Source: an uncultured Clostridia bacterium
Lineage (GTDB): Bacteria > Bacillota > Clostridia > Oscillospirales > Acutalibacteraceae
DNA: 5,788 nt
Assembly (NCBI GenBank): GCA_946497265.1
Contig: CAMMKL010000146.1
Location: forward strand, 1 to 5,788
Direction: 5' to 3'
Shown here: positions 1 to 5,788 of the stretch, in pieces
Position numbering within the stretch: position 1 is the stretch's first letter
Layout: every line of letters starts with the position of its first letter
Position numbers and translations under genes: made by a program
Notes under the pieces: generated by a model
The model's input: only the letters and a program-made list of their open reading frames with translations
The model's database searches: none
What the model was told of the DNA's origin: nothing

Positions 1-832
1 CATAGGTAAGCTTATCGGTAAAAAAGAGCAGATACCCCAACGCCGCAGCCGCAAGGCCAAGCGCGCCGCTGAACCAGCGCAACTTTACTCCTCCGATAAA
101 AAGCATAACCGCCGCCAGCATGACCACGATAATGGTGCAGGAAAGATGGGGTTCCATGATCAGTAAAACGACGGTGGGCGCCAATATCACCATATAGGGC
201 AAAATACCGTATCGGAAAGTGCCCATCCGTTCGAAATTAATGGAAATCAAATGTGCAAACAGAAGTACAATGGCAAATTTGGTGATTTCGGAAGGCTGGA
301 AGCTAAAGCCCCCCACCTGAAACCATCGGTGCACTTCGTTGATCGCAGGCATAAACAGTACCGCCACCAGCATCAACGTGGAAATACCAAAGATCGGCAG
401 AGCCCATTTGTGCAGGTGATGGTAGTCAAAGTACGAGATCAGCCACATGAGTACCACGCCGGCAATGGCATAGACTACTTGCTTTTTGATGAAAAAGTAG
501 CTGTCCCCTTTTTGATAATAAGCGTTCGGATAGCTCGCGGAAAAAAGCATCACCAGGCCGATCACCAGGAGAATGAGTACCAGAAAGAAAAAGGGCATAT
601 CCATGCCCGCACGCACCGAAAACACTTTGAAACGTTTTTTCACCGCCCGTTTTCCCTGTGCTTCCATGGTATCCCGGCCGGCCGGCCGGCTACCTGCGCT
701 TTTGTTATGGTTTTGCTTTCTGGAGGGAAGCGGCTGCGGCTTCTGGGCCGATCTTACAGCGCCATATGCCGGTTTGGCTGAAAGGCGGTTGGATCCGCCA
801 GACCGGTTTTCACTTTTATTGCTGCGAGCCAT
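1..832 (-). CDS. ftsW: FtsW/SpoVE-type SEDS peptidoglycan glycosyltransferase, 3'-truncated by the window edge
   Basis: FtsW/SpoVE proteins are SEDS-family membrane enzymes that polymerise lipid II into glycan strands together with a class B penicillin-binding protein. The ATG at 832 lies 37 nt after mraY. 277 codons are visible before the window ends. The first 75 or so residues are a hydrophilic, basic tail rich in S, R, K, N and Q. The first membrane segment is at about 79-99 (PFFFLVLILLVIGLVMLFSA), others at about 117-135 and 145-163 and from about 184 on. The SEDS signature is HRWFQVGGFSFQPSEITKFA (168-187), followed by MEPHLSCT (226-233) and VMLFIGGVKLRW (242-253). The catalytic aspartate in the large extracellular loop lies beyond the window. 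FtsW fits better than RodA because of the dcw position; division FtsW and sporulation SpoVE cannot be separated here. Confidence 0.94.
   Translation of the reverse strand, partial: MARSNKSENRSGGSNRLSAKPAYGAVRSAQKPQPLPSRKQNHNKSAGSRPAGRDTMEAQGKRAVKKRFKVFSVRAGMDMPFFFLVLILLVIGLVMLFSASYPNAYYQKGDSYFFIKKQVVYAIAGVVLMWLISYFDYHHLHKWALPIFGISTLMLVAVLFMPAINEVHRWFQVGGFSFQPSEITKFAIVLLFAHLISINFERMGTFRYGILPYMVILAPTVVLLIMEPHLSCTIIVVMLAAVMLFIGGVKLRWFSGALGLAAAALGYLLFFTDKLTY
674..689. repeat. (CCGG)4 tandem tetranucleotide palindrome inside ftsW
   Basis: Four CCGG units in a row form a 16-base self-complementary tract. On the minus strand it encodes part of SRPAGRD (residues 48-54) in the hydrophilic tail of FtsW. 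Gain or loss of one unit would shift the frame, although an in-frame ATG follows at 667. Confidence 0.8.
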
Positions 833-840
833 TGTTCACG

Positions 841-848
841 CCCCTTCC
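841..848 (-). promoter_or_regulatory. Ribosome binding site deciding the ftsW start
   Basis: GGAAGGGG stands eight bases before the ATG at 832, with an in-frame TGA at 838-836. The next in-frame ATG (667) has no such site, so this one fixes the start and the long N-terminal tail of FtsW. Confidence 0.65.
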
Positions 849-869
849 CGAAATTGATTATGTACTCCG

Positions 870-1886
870 TCAAATACCCAAAGAAAGCACAACGGAAACC
901 ACTCCGCCTATGACGGTAATGGCGGAAAATACCATACAGATTTTTACTTCCGACCAGCCGCACATTTCAAAATGATGATGGATCGGGCTCATTTTGAAAA
1001 GGCGTTTGCCGTGTGTGATCTTAAAGTATACAACCTGCAGCACCACAGAGGCCATTTCAATCCAATAGATCAGGCCCAATGGAATGAGCAGGACGGGCAA
1101 ATCCATTGCAAATGCAAGGGCGCATACCATACCGCCCAAGAAGAGGGAACCGGTATCGCCCATAAAAACCTTGGCGGGGTTGAAATTCCAAACCAAAAAA
1201 CCGAGGCAGGCGCCCGCCAGGGCCGCGCTGGAAATTCCTACTCCCGGAATGCCGCGCATGCCGGCGATCATCATAAAGAAAACAGCCGCAAAAAAGGTGA
1301 CCGAAGCGTCCAATCCATCGATGCCGTCGGTCAAATTGACGGCATTGACAAGGCCTACAATCAGCACCGCGGCAATGGGATAGTACCAAAGCCCCAGATC
1401 TATCACGCCCACAAAGGGAATGATGGTAGTGGTGGAGCCTCCAAAGGAATACACCGTGGCCAGATAGGCCGCAGCCGCAAGAAACTGTAGGATCAGCTTT
1501 TGCGGCGCGGTCAGCCCCAGGTTTCGCTTTTTTACGACTTTGATATAATCATCCAAAAAACCAATGATGCCGTAAAAAACCGCCATCCCCAAACCGGCAA
1601 ATATTTTGACCAGAATAAATTGATAATTCGTAATCTGTATGCCCGGTTCCAGCGAAAGATTATAGTATACGGGGACACAAATTAGTATGGCAATAAAAAT
1701 GCCGATTATAAACATGATCCCGCCCATAGTTGGCGTTCCCTGTTTATTTTTGTGCCAGGAAGGGCCGATCTCTTTGATGGTCTGCCCATATTTCAATTTA
1801 TGAAGGAACGGGATCATCCATTTCCCCAAGAGCGCTGTAATCGCGAACGCCGCAAACGCTGCAATCAATGCCCAAAGTCCGTTCAT
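870..1886 (-). CDS. mraY: Phospho-N-acetylmuramoyl-pentapeptide-transferase MraY
   Basis: MraY transfers phospho-MurNAc-pentapeptide from UDP to undecaprenyl phosphate, giving lipid I, the first membrane step of peptidoglycan synthesis, with Mg2+ at a cytoplasmic-face active site. The product has 338 residues, near the family norm, and is hydrophobic throughout, in keeping with ten membrane segments. Motifs in order: HKNKQGTPTMGG (45-56), the aspartate pair DD (112-113) followed by KVVKKRNLGLT, NAVNLTDGIDGLD (181-193), FMGDTGSLFLGG (241-252, with the metal-binding aspartate D244), and PIHHHFE (301-307). All key residues are present. The ATG at 1886 is chosen because GAGGTGG stands seven bases upstream and the protein then begins MNGLWAL, as expected; the open frame runs 23 codons further up but through the leader and promoter. 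It ends in TGA, 37 nt before ftsW, probably in one transcript with it. Confidence 0.97.
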   Translation of the reverse strand: MNGLWALIAAFAAFAITALLGKWMIPFLHKLKYGQTIKEIGPSWHKNKQGTPTMGGIMFIIGIFIAILICVPVYYNLSLEPGIQITNYQFILVKIFAGLGMAVFYGIIGFLDDYIKVVKKRNLGLTAPQKLILQFLAAAAYLATVYSFGGSTTTIIPFVGVIDLGLWYYPIAAVLIVGLVNAVNLTDGIDGLDASVTFFAAVFFMMIAGMRGIPGVGISSAALAGACLGFLVWNFNPAKVFMGDTGSLFLGGMVCALAFAMDLPVLLIPLGLIYWIEMASVVLQVVYFKITHGKRLFKMSPIHHHFEMCGWSEVKICMVFSAITVIGGVVSVVLSLGI

Positions 1887-1916
1887 GTTTTTACCACCTC
1901 TCAAAATTTCCGGAAC

Positions 1917-1928
1917 AGCCGATCGGCC
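1917..1928. repeat. Perfect palindrome in the mraY leader
   Basis: GCCGATCGGC is self-complementary (core about 1918-1927) and lies about 10 bases after the predicted start of the mraY transcript. A second short palindrome, TTCCGGAA, follows at about 1907-1914. They could be operator half-sites or chance; no terminator T tract follows on the minus strand. Confidence 0.3.
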
Positions 1929-1943
1929 GTATCCATAAAAAAG

Positions 1944-1952
1944 ATTATAACA
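1944..1952 (-). promoter_or_regulatory. Extended -10 promoter for mraY (and probably ftsW)
   Basis: The minus strand reads TGT TATAAT, a perfect -10 hexamer (1949-1944) with the TGn extension (1952-1950). No good -35 is present: at 17-18 bp spacing the candidates are GTCCAA and TGTCCA (3 of 6 for the latter), which is tolerable for an extended -10. Transcription would start near A1936 and give a leader of about 50 nt to mraY. It would supply mraY and ftsW independently of the upstream part of the cluster. Confidence 0.6.
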
Positions 1953-2024
1953 CATGATACCGTATTTTGGACAGCAAAATTTGGCGCTTGGCTTCCAATT
2001 CTTCCCGCCCTCCTCCGCTATTTT

Positions 2025-3989
2025 TTAGCGGATGTTATCTTCTGTGATAAAGCCTACCTCAATGATTGTGCCGGGGGAAACCTCGCTGCCCGCTTCGATG
2101 CTCTGGCTTTGCGATATAACTCCCGCACTTTCTAAATCGGAGCCGCTCAACCGAACATTAAGACCCGCTTCCTGGGCGCGCTGATTCACCTGGGACGGGG
2201 TCAGGTTAAGCAGATCCGGTACCGTTACGGTTTGGCTGGAGGATTCCTCGTCCGTATAAAGCACTACCGTACCGCTTCCGGGGATCACTTTGCCTGCTTC
2301 TGGGATTTGGGAAAGGACGCTTTCTCCCGAACCGACCACCTTGTATTGCAGCCCTTCCTGCTGGATAGCGTTCTGGGCTTCGGAAAGGGCCTTACCCGTA
2401 ACGTCGGGGGTGTTTTTAATATCGAGCTTAGCAAGCTCTTCGTCGTTGTATTTGCGTTCTACTCCCAAATACGGCAAAACGTCGTTCATGATGTTCCGGA
2501 AGGTGGGCGCCGCTACCGCGCTACCGTAGTAATTATCGCCTTTCGGCGTATCATAGAACACCAGCAGGACTACCTTCGGATCGTCCGCAGGAGCAAAACC
2601 GCAGTAGGAGGCGATGTAATTTTCCTCACCGGTCACGGCCTGTTCCGCTTTCTTTTCGGAAGTACCGGTCTTCCCCGCAATGCGATAACCCGCGATATAG
2701 CCGTTCTTCCCGGAACCGGTTACTGCGTTTTGCTCCAGGATATCACGCATCATATCGGAAGTCTCTTTGGAAATTACCTGGCGCTTGACCTCGGTGCCCA
2801 TTGTTTTTACAATGTTCCCGTCGCTGTCCAAAATCTTGGAGACAACGTGCGGGGTTACCAGCTTGCCGCCGTTGGCCACTGCGGCAACCGCGGTGAGCAT
2901 CTGCATGGGTGTGTCGGTATGCCCTTGGCCGAACGACGAAATAACCAGGTCGATCTCTTTTAGTTCGTTGTTTGCATAGTAAATACCGGTCGCTTCGTCG
3001 GGTAGGTCCACACCGGTCTTTTGCCCAAATCCGAAATTATAGTAATATTCGGTGAAGGTGTCGGCGCCCAACATTTTGCCGATGGTACCAAAGGCCGGGT
3101 TACAAGAATTCCACAGGGCTTCCTGGAAGGTTTCCGCCCCGTGTCCGGTCGTTTTGTGGCATTTTACCGGATTGGGCACACCTTCCACCTTCAGAGCGCC
3201 GCCGCAGTAAAACGGCGTGTCTAAGGTGCAGACGTTTTCTTCCAATGCCATGGAAGCGGTGATAATCTTAAATACCGAACCCGGTTCGTAGTTGTCGCTT
3301 ACCGCCTTGTTCCTCCATTGGGCGCCCAAGGCCTCCACAAGTGCCTGCTGCTGGTCTTCTTCCGGCAACGCTTCAATCTCCGCCGCTTTTTCTTCGTTTA
3401 CCAGTACCCGCGGATTGTTGGGGTCGTAATCCTCTTTGACTGCCATCCCCAGAATCGCGCCTGTGTTTACGTCCATCATCACAGCCACGCCGCGGTTTTT
3501 CACCAGATTATCGGCAATCCCCTGTTCCAGATATTTTTCCATATAATGCTGAATGGTTTCGTCAATGGAAAGCACAAGGCTATTGCCGTCCTGCGCGGGC
3601 ACCATTTGGTCATAGTCATAGGGCATGTCGGTACCCACGCCGTTACGCGCCGTCACCAGGCGGCCGGGCACCCCGGTCAGTTCGCTGTTGTATTCCAGCT
3701 CCAGCCCGGCCAGGCCGCGGTCGTCGTCACTGGTAAAGCCCAGCACAGAAGCCGCAAAGTTGCCGTAAGGATAATAGCGCTTGTAATCCGGCTCCAGGTA
3801 GATACTGCCCACAAGATCCTTCGTGGCTTTGTCCTGCGCCAGCTCTTCCTTAAACGCAATAATCTCATCCTTTACATCGCTTTCAATGTCTTTTTTCAGG
3901 ATAACATAGTATGTTTTCCCTGTGGCTTTCTCTAAAATGTCGCTTTGTTCCATATCAAGGATTTCGGTAACGCGGGAAGCGCTCATCAC
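2025..3989 (-). CDS. spoVD: SpoVD/FtsI-type penicillin-binding protein, transpeptidase and PASTA fragment
   Basis: This is the catalytic part of a class B penicillin-binding protein, which cross-links peptidoglycan stem peptides outside the membrane. Counted from the GTG at 3989: remainder of the dimerisation domain (about 1-130, with RYYPYGNFAASVLGF at 71-85), transpeptidase (about 135-505) with SVFK (238-241, nucleophile S238), SCN (295-297) and KTGTS (440-444), then PASTA domains at about 526-580 and 586-647. Cysteines at 277 and 296 match, in distance from the active serine and from each other, the redox pair I recall from Bacillus SpoVD. The GTG, and the ATG right after it, lie 6 and 9 bases past the TAA and lack a good ribosome binding site; they are at best reinitiation starts. 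The product would have no signal peptide or anchor. No second lesion occurs over 654 codons, which suggests a recent mutation, a sequence error or readthrough. SpoVD versus vegetative FtsI/PBP2B cannot be settled from this window. Confidence 0.88.
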   Translation of the reverse strand: MMSASRVTEILDMEQSDILEKATGKTYYVILKKDIESDVKDEIIAFKEELAQDKATKDLVGSIYLEPDYKRYYPYGNFAASVLGFTSDDDRGLAGLELEYNSELTGVPGRLVTARNGVGTDMPYDYDQMVPAQDGNSLVLSIDETIQHYMEKYLEQGIADNLVKNRGVAVMMDVNTGAILGMAVKEDYDPNNPRVLVNEEKAAEIEALPEEDQQQALVEALGAQWRNKAVSDNYEPGSVFKIITASMALEENVCTLDTPFYCGGALKVEGVPNPVKCHKTTGHGAETFQEALWNSCNPAFGTIGKMLGADTFTEYYYNFGFGQKTGVDLPDEATGIYYANNELKEIDLVISSFGQGHTDTPMQMLTAVAAVANGGKLVTPHVVSKILDSDGNIVKTMGTEVKRQVISKETSDMMRDILEQNAVTGSGKNGYIAGYRIAGKTGTSEKKAEQAVTGEENYIASYCGFAPADDPKVVLLVFYDTPKGDNYYGSAVAAPTFRNIMNDVLPYLGVERKYNDEELAKLDIKNTPDVTGKALSEAQNAIQQEGLQYKVVGSGESVLSQIPEAGKVIPGSGTVVLYTDEESSSQTVTVPDLLNLTPSQVNQRAQEAGLNVRLSGSDLESAGVISQSQSIEAGSEVSPGTIIEVGFITEDNIR

Positions 3990-3995
3990 CCAGTT

Positions 3996-3998
3996 TTA
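3996..3998 (-). other. In-frame TAA stop interrupting the penicillin-binding protein frame
   Basis: The minus strand reads GCG CAG TAA AAC TGG GTG ATG AGC, all in one frame. The codons before it belong to the anchor half and those after it to the catalytic half, so the frame is kept and only codon 110 of 767 is a stop. A single base change from CAA (Gln), AAA or GAA would produce it; C to T is the simplest. TAA also ends rsmH, ftsL and this frame itself at 2027-2025, so general reassignment of TAA is not supported. Confidence 0.9.
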
Positions 3999-4325
3999 CT
4001 GCGCTTTCTGTTTCTCTGCCTCTTTTTCTGGCTGGGTCATATTCTCTTTAATATCCGCTTGCAGATAAGCGGGTACAATGATTACTTTCCACACGCTGGC
4101 GCTTTGAGCCAACGGGCGCATATTACAGTCGTAAATGGTCCCGCGCTGCGCGCTGATGCTGTCATCCGCCAATTGCTGTGCCACCGCCCTGCGCTGCAGG
4201 TCTTCCCCTTGGATGATCTGCAGTTGTATCAGCCGTACCACAATAATACCAAAGCCGACCAGCACCAGCGCCGCCAGCACAATCAGCGAGCGCTGCCACA
4301 TCCTTACTGTGCTTCCTTTTGCCAT
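3996..4325 (-). CDS. spoVD: SpoVD/FtsI-type penicillin-binding protein, N-terminal fragment (anchor and start of dimerisation domain)
   Basis: This is the first 109 codons of a class B penicillin-binding protein frame that is broken by a TAA at 3998-3996. The ATG at 4325 follows a GGAGG site with an eight-base spacer. Residues 1-12 are a basic cytoplasmic tail, about 13-36 form one membrane anchor, and RGTIYD (61-66) followed by NMRPLAQSASVWKV is the conserved start of the periplasmic dimerisation domain. The end is a charged linker rich in E, K and Q (about 98-109). The next codons in the same frame continue the domain, so this is not an independent gene by design. Alone it would give a membrane-anchored stub with no catalytic part. 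Read together with 3995-2025 it would give a protein of 766 residues, a usual size for a PASTA-bearing class B enzyme. Confidence 0.85.
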   Translation of the reverse strand: MAKGSTVRMWQRSLIVLAALVLVGFGIIVVRLIQLQIIQGEDLQRRAVAQQLADDSISAQRGTIYDCNMRPLAQSASVWKVIIVPAYLQADIKENMTQPEKEAEKQKAQ

Positions 4326-4433
4326 ATTGGTATCCTCCAGACCTTCGTCTCATTGTCTTCTAAGTAGCAAATATCCGCAAACCGAGCTATCTTCCTTTCC
4401 GGGCAGCCCCTATATAAAACAAGGATATAACAC

Positions 4434-4456
4434 GAGAGGCGGAAGGCCGCCTTTTT
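4434..4456 (+). terminator. Terminator-like hairpin facing against the genes
   Basis: On the plus strand AGGCGG (4437-4442) pairs with CCGCCT (4447-4452) around an AAGG loop, and T residues run on to 4456, the form of a Rho-independent terminator. Read on the minus strand, the direction of every gene here, the same stem has its A tract in front and CTCGTG behind, so it should not terminate the operon. It sits in the 181 nt gap between ftsL and the penicillin-binding protein gene. It may stop antisense transcription, or act only as a leader hairpin in the operon transcript. No plus-strand gene that would need it is visible. Confidence 0.45.
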
Positions 4457-4506
4457 GTTACATCCTGTTTCTTGCTTCCTTAATACTTATTGGGTGGCTG
4501 CCATGG

Positions 4507-5007
4507 TTATGACAGCAAACCGGAAATCGCTTCAGAGATACGGTCAAGCAGCCCCTCCTGCTGCTCGCTTGCCCCTGTCTGCGCCTTATCTCCCTCGGAA
4601 AGGCTGATATATTCAATCTGATCGCTTTGTACCGCCCGCATGCCAAGCTCTGTTTTGGCGTAATCCTCCACCACCCGCAAAGACATGCTGGATTCCAACT
4701 TCATGCTAAGCTGCGTGTTCAGGCTCCGGCTTTCGCTTAATACCTTGGTTTGGCTGTTGATCTGCGCGGTAAGCTCGGTAAGCTGCACTTGGCTGTATAC
4801 CATCACGCCCACAATCGCCAGCACCAGCGCGGAAAAGAAAATACCGGTTAACACCTTGATGGGCTTGTATTTGATCCGGCGGTTTTTTTCCAGTTGTTCT
4901 TCCGTAAGCGTGACGATATTATCATCTTTTCCGGCTTGCCTCGACGGGGCGGGGCTGGCCTCAAACAGCGAAAAGTCATACGCTGTATTTTTTTCTTCAA
5001 AAGCCAC
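4507..5007 (-). CDS. ftsL: FtsL-type cell division protein (bitopic, septum formation initiator-like)
   Basis: FtsL-type proteins are small bitopic membrane proteins that join the DivIC/FtsB-DivIB/FtsQ complex and help activate the FtsW-penicillin-binding protein synthase at the septum. From the chosen start the protein has 166 residues: a hydrophilic cytoplasmic tail (1-50, with NTAYDFSLFE near the start), one membrane segment (about 51-72, IKVLTGIFFSALVLAIVGVM), a coiled-coil-like stretch rich in Q, L, S and E (about 73-108), then VEDYAKTELGM (113-123), the short conserved block typical of FtsL/DivIC-like proteins, and an acidic tail. I chose GTG at 5007 because a TAGGAG site ends nine bases upstream; a TTG at 5016 touches that site and has no spacer, and an in-frame TAG lies just above it. 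Position between rsmH and the penicillin-binding protein gene supports the name, since FtsL sequence conservation is weak. Confidence 0.85.
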   Translation of the reverse strand: MAFEEKNTAYDFSLFEASPAPSRQAGKDDNIVTLTEEQLEKNRRIKYKPIKVLTGIFFSALVLAIVGVMVYSQVQLTELTAQINSQTKVLSESRSLNTQLSMKLESSMSLRVVEDYAKTELGMRAVQSDQIEYISLSEGDKAQTGASEQQEGLLDRISEAISGLLS

Positions 5008-5016
5008 CGCAATCAA

Positions 5017-5022
5017 CTCCTA
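5017..5022 (-). promoter_or_regulatory. Ribosome binding site deciding the ftsL start
   Basis: The minus strand reads TAGGAG here, followed by nine bases and then GTG at 5007. The alternative TTG at 5016 directly abuts the site, and the ATG at 5026 is in another frame and opens only a nine-codon frame ending at 4997. The site therefore selects the GTG start. Confidence 0.7.
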
Positions 5023-5052
5023 TCATGGCTTTTTGTTATGGGTTCCTTCGTT

Positions 5053-5788
<736 letters not shown>

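Noticed and set aside
665..667. Alternative ftsW start at an internal ATG
   Set aside because: No ribosome binding site precedes it, whereas the ATG at 832 has GGAAGGGG at eight-base spacing.
1887..1955. Upstream start giving MraY 23 extra residues
   Set aside because: The extension runs through the -10 promoter and the ribosome binding site, and family proteins begin at about the MNGLWAL position.
1975..2000. Terminator after the penicillin-binding protein gene
   Set aside because: Only a four-pair TTGG/CCAA stem with ATTTT can be drawn on the minus strand, too weak to support.
2232..2963. Long plus-strand open frame of 243 codons
   Set aside because: It lies fully antisense to the transpeptidase and PASTA coding sequence and its protein resembles no family I know. 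The same holds for plus-strand frames at 3318-3935, 972-1490, 251-781 and 4685-5371.
3996..3998. TAA recoded as a sense codon across the genome
   Set aside because: rsmH, ftsL and the penicillin-binding protein frame all end naturally in TAA at the expected protein ends, so TAA is a normal stop here.
3984..4010. Frameshift as the cause of the split
   Set aside because: Both halves are in the same frame; only one codon is affected, so an insertion or deletion is not needed.
4352..4380. Promoter TTGCGG, 17 bases, GACAAT ahead of the penicillin-binding protein gene
   Set aside because: The hexamers match consensus at only 3 and 4 of 6 positions, and the AT-rich gap offers several such pairs. 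A sporulation sigma-E reading of GATATT and GACAAT has the wrong spacing.
4997..5026. Nine-codon frame overlapping the ftsL start
   Set aside because: It has no well-placed ribosome binding site and is too short to support without conservation data.

Overview
The window is a stretch of a division and cell wall (dcw) gene cluster. Every convincing gene lies on the minus strand, so transcription runs from high to low coordinates: rsmH (5' end outside the window), an ftsL-type gene, a SpoVD/FtsI-type penicillin-binding protein gene, mraY, and the first 277 codons of ftsW/spoVE (3' end outside the window). Mid-range GC content, strong Shine-Dalgarno sites, the Cys-rich tail of RsmH, the PASTA-bearing penicillin-binding protein and the PHLS-type FtsW loop all suggest a Gram-positive Clostridia member, plausibly near Oscillospiraceae/Ruminococcaceae. 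The lineage is inference; no search was run.

Layout from the 5' end of the operon: rsmH (5788-5053), 45 nt gap, ftsL (5007-4507), 181 nt gap with an opposite-facing terminator-like hairpin, the penicillin-binding protein frame (4325-2025), 138 nt gap with a good extended -10 promoter, mraY (1886-870), 37 nt gap, ftsW (832 to 1 and beyond). No gap exceeds 300 bases. No RNA genes, mobile elements, CRISPR arrays or insertion sequences were seen.

The main oddity is that the penicillin-binding protein frame is cut by one in-frame TAA at 3998-3996. Upstream lie the membrane anchor and the start of the periplasmic region (109 codons). Downstream, 656 sense codons carry the rest of the dimerisation domain, a complete transpeptidase with SVFK, SCN and KTG motifs, and two PASTA domains, with no other lesion. 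Unless the stop is a sequence error or is read through, the catalytic half would be made without a membrane anchor.

The genes form a septal peptidoglycan module. MraY makes lipid I, FtsW polymerises glycan strands from lipid II, the SpoVD/FtsI-type protein cross-links them, FtsL belongs to the regulatory part of the divisome, and RsmH is the 16S rRNA methyltransferase that usually heads the cluster. murE, murF and murD, which often sit between the penicillin-binding protein gene and ftsW in Firmicutes, are absent from that interval.
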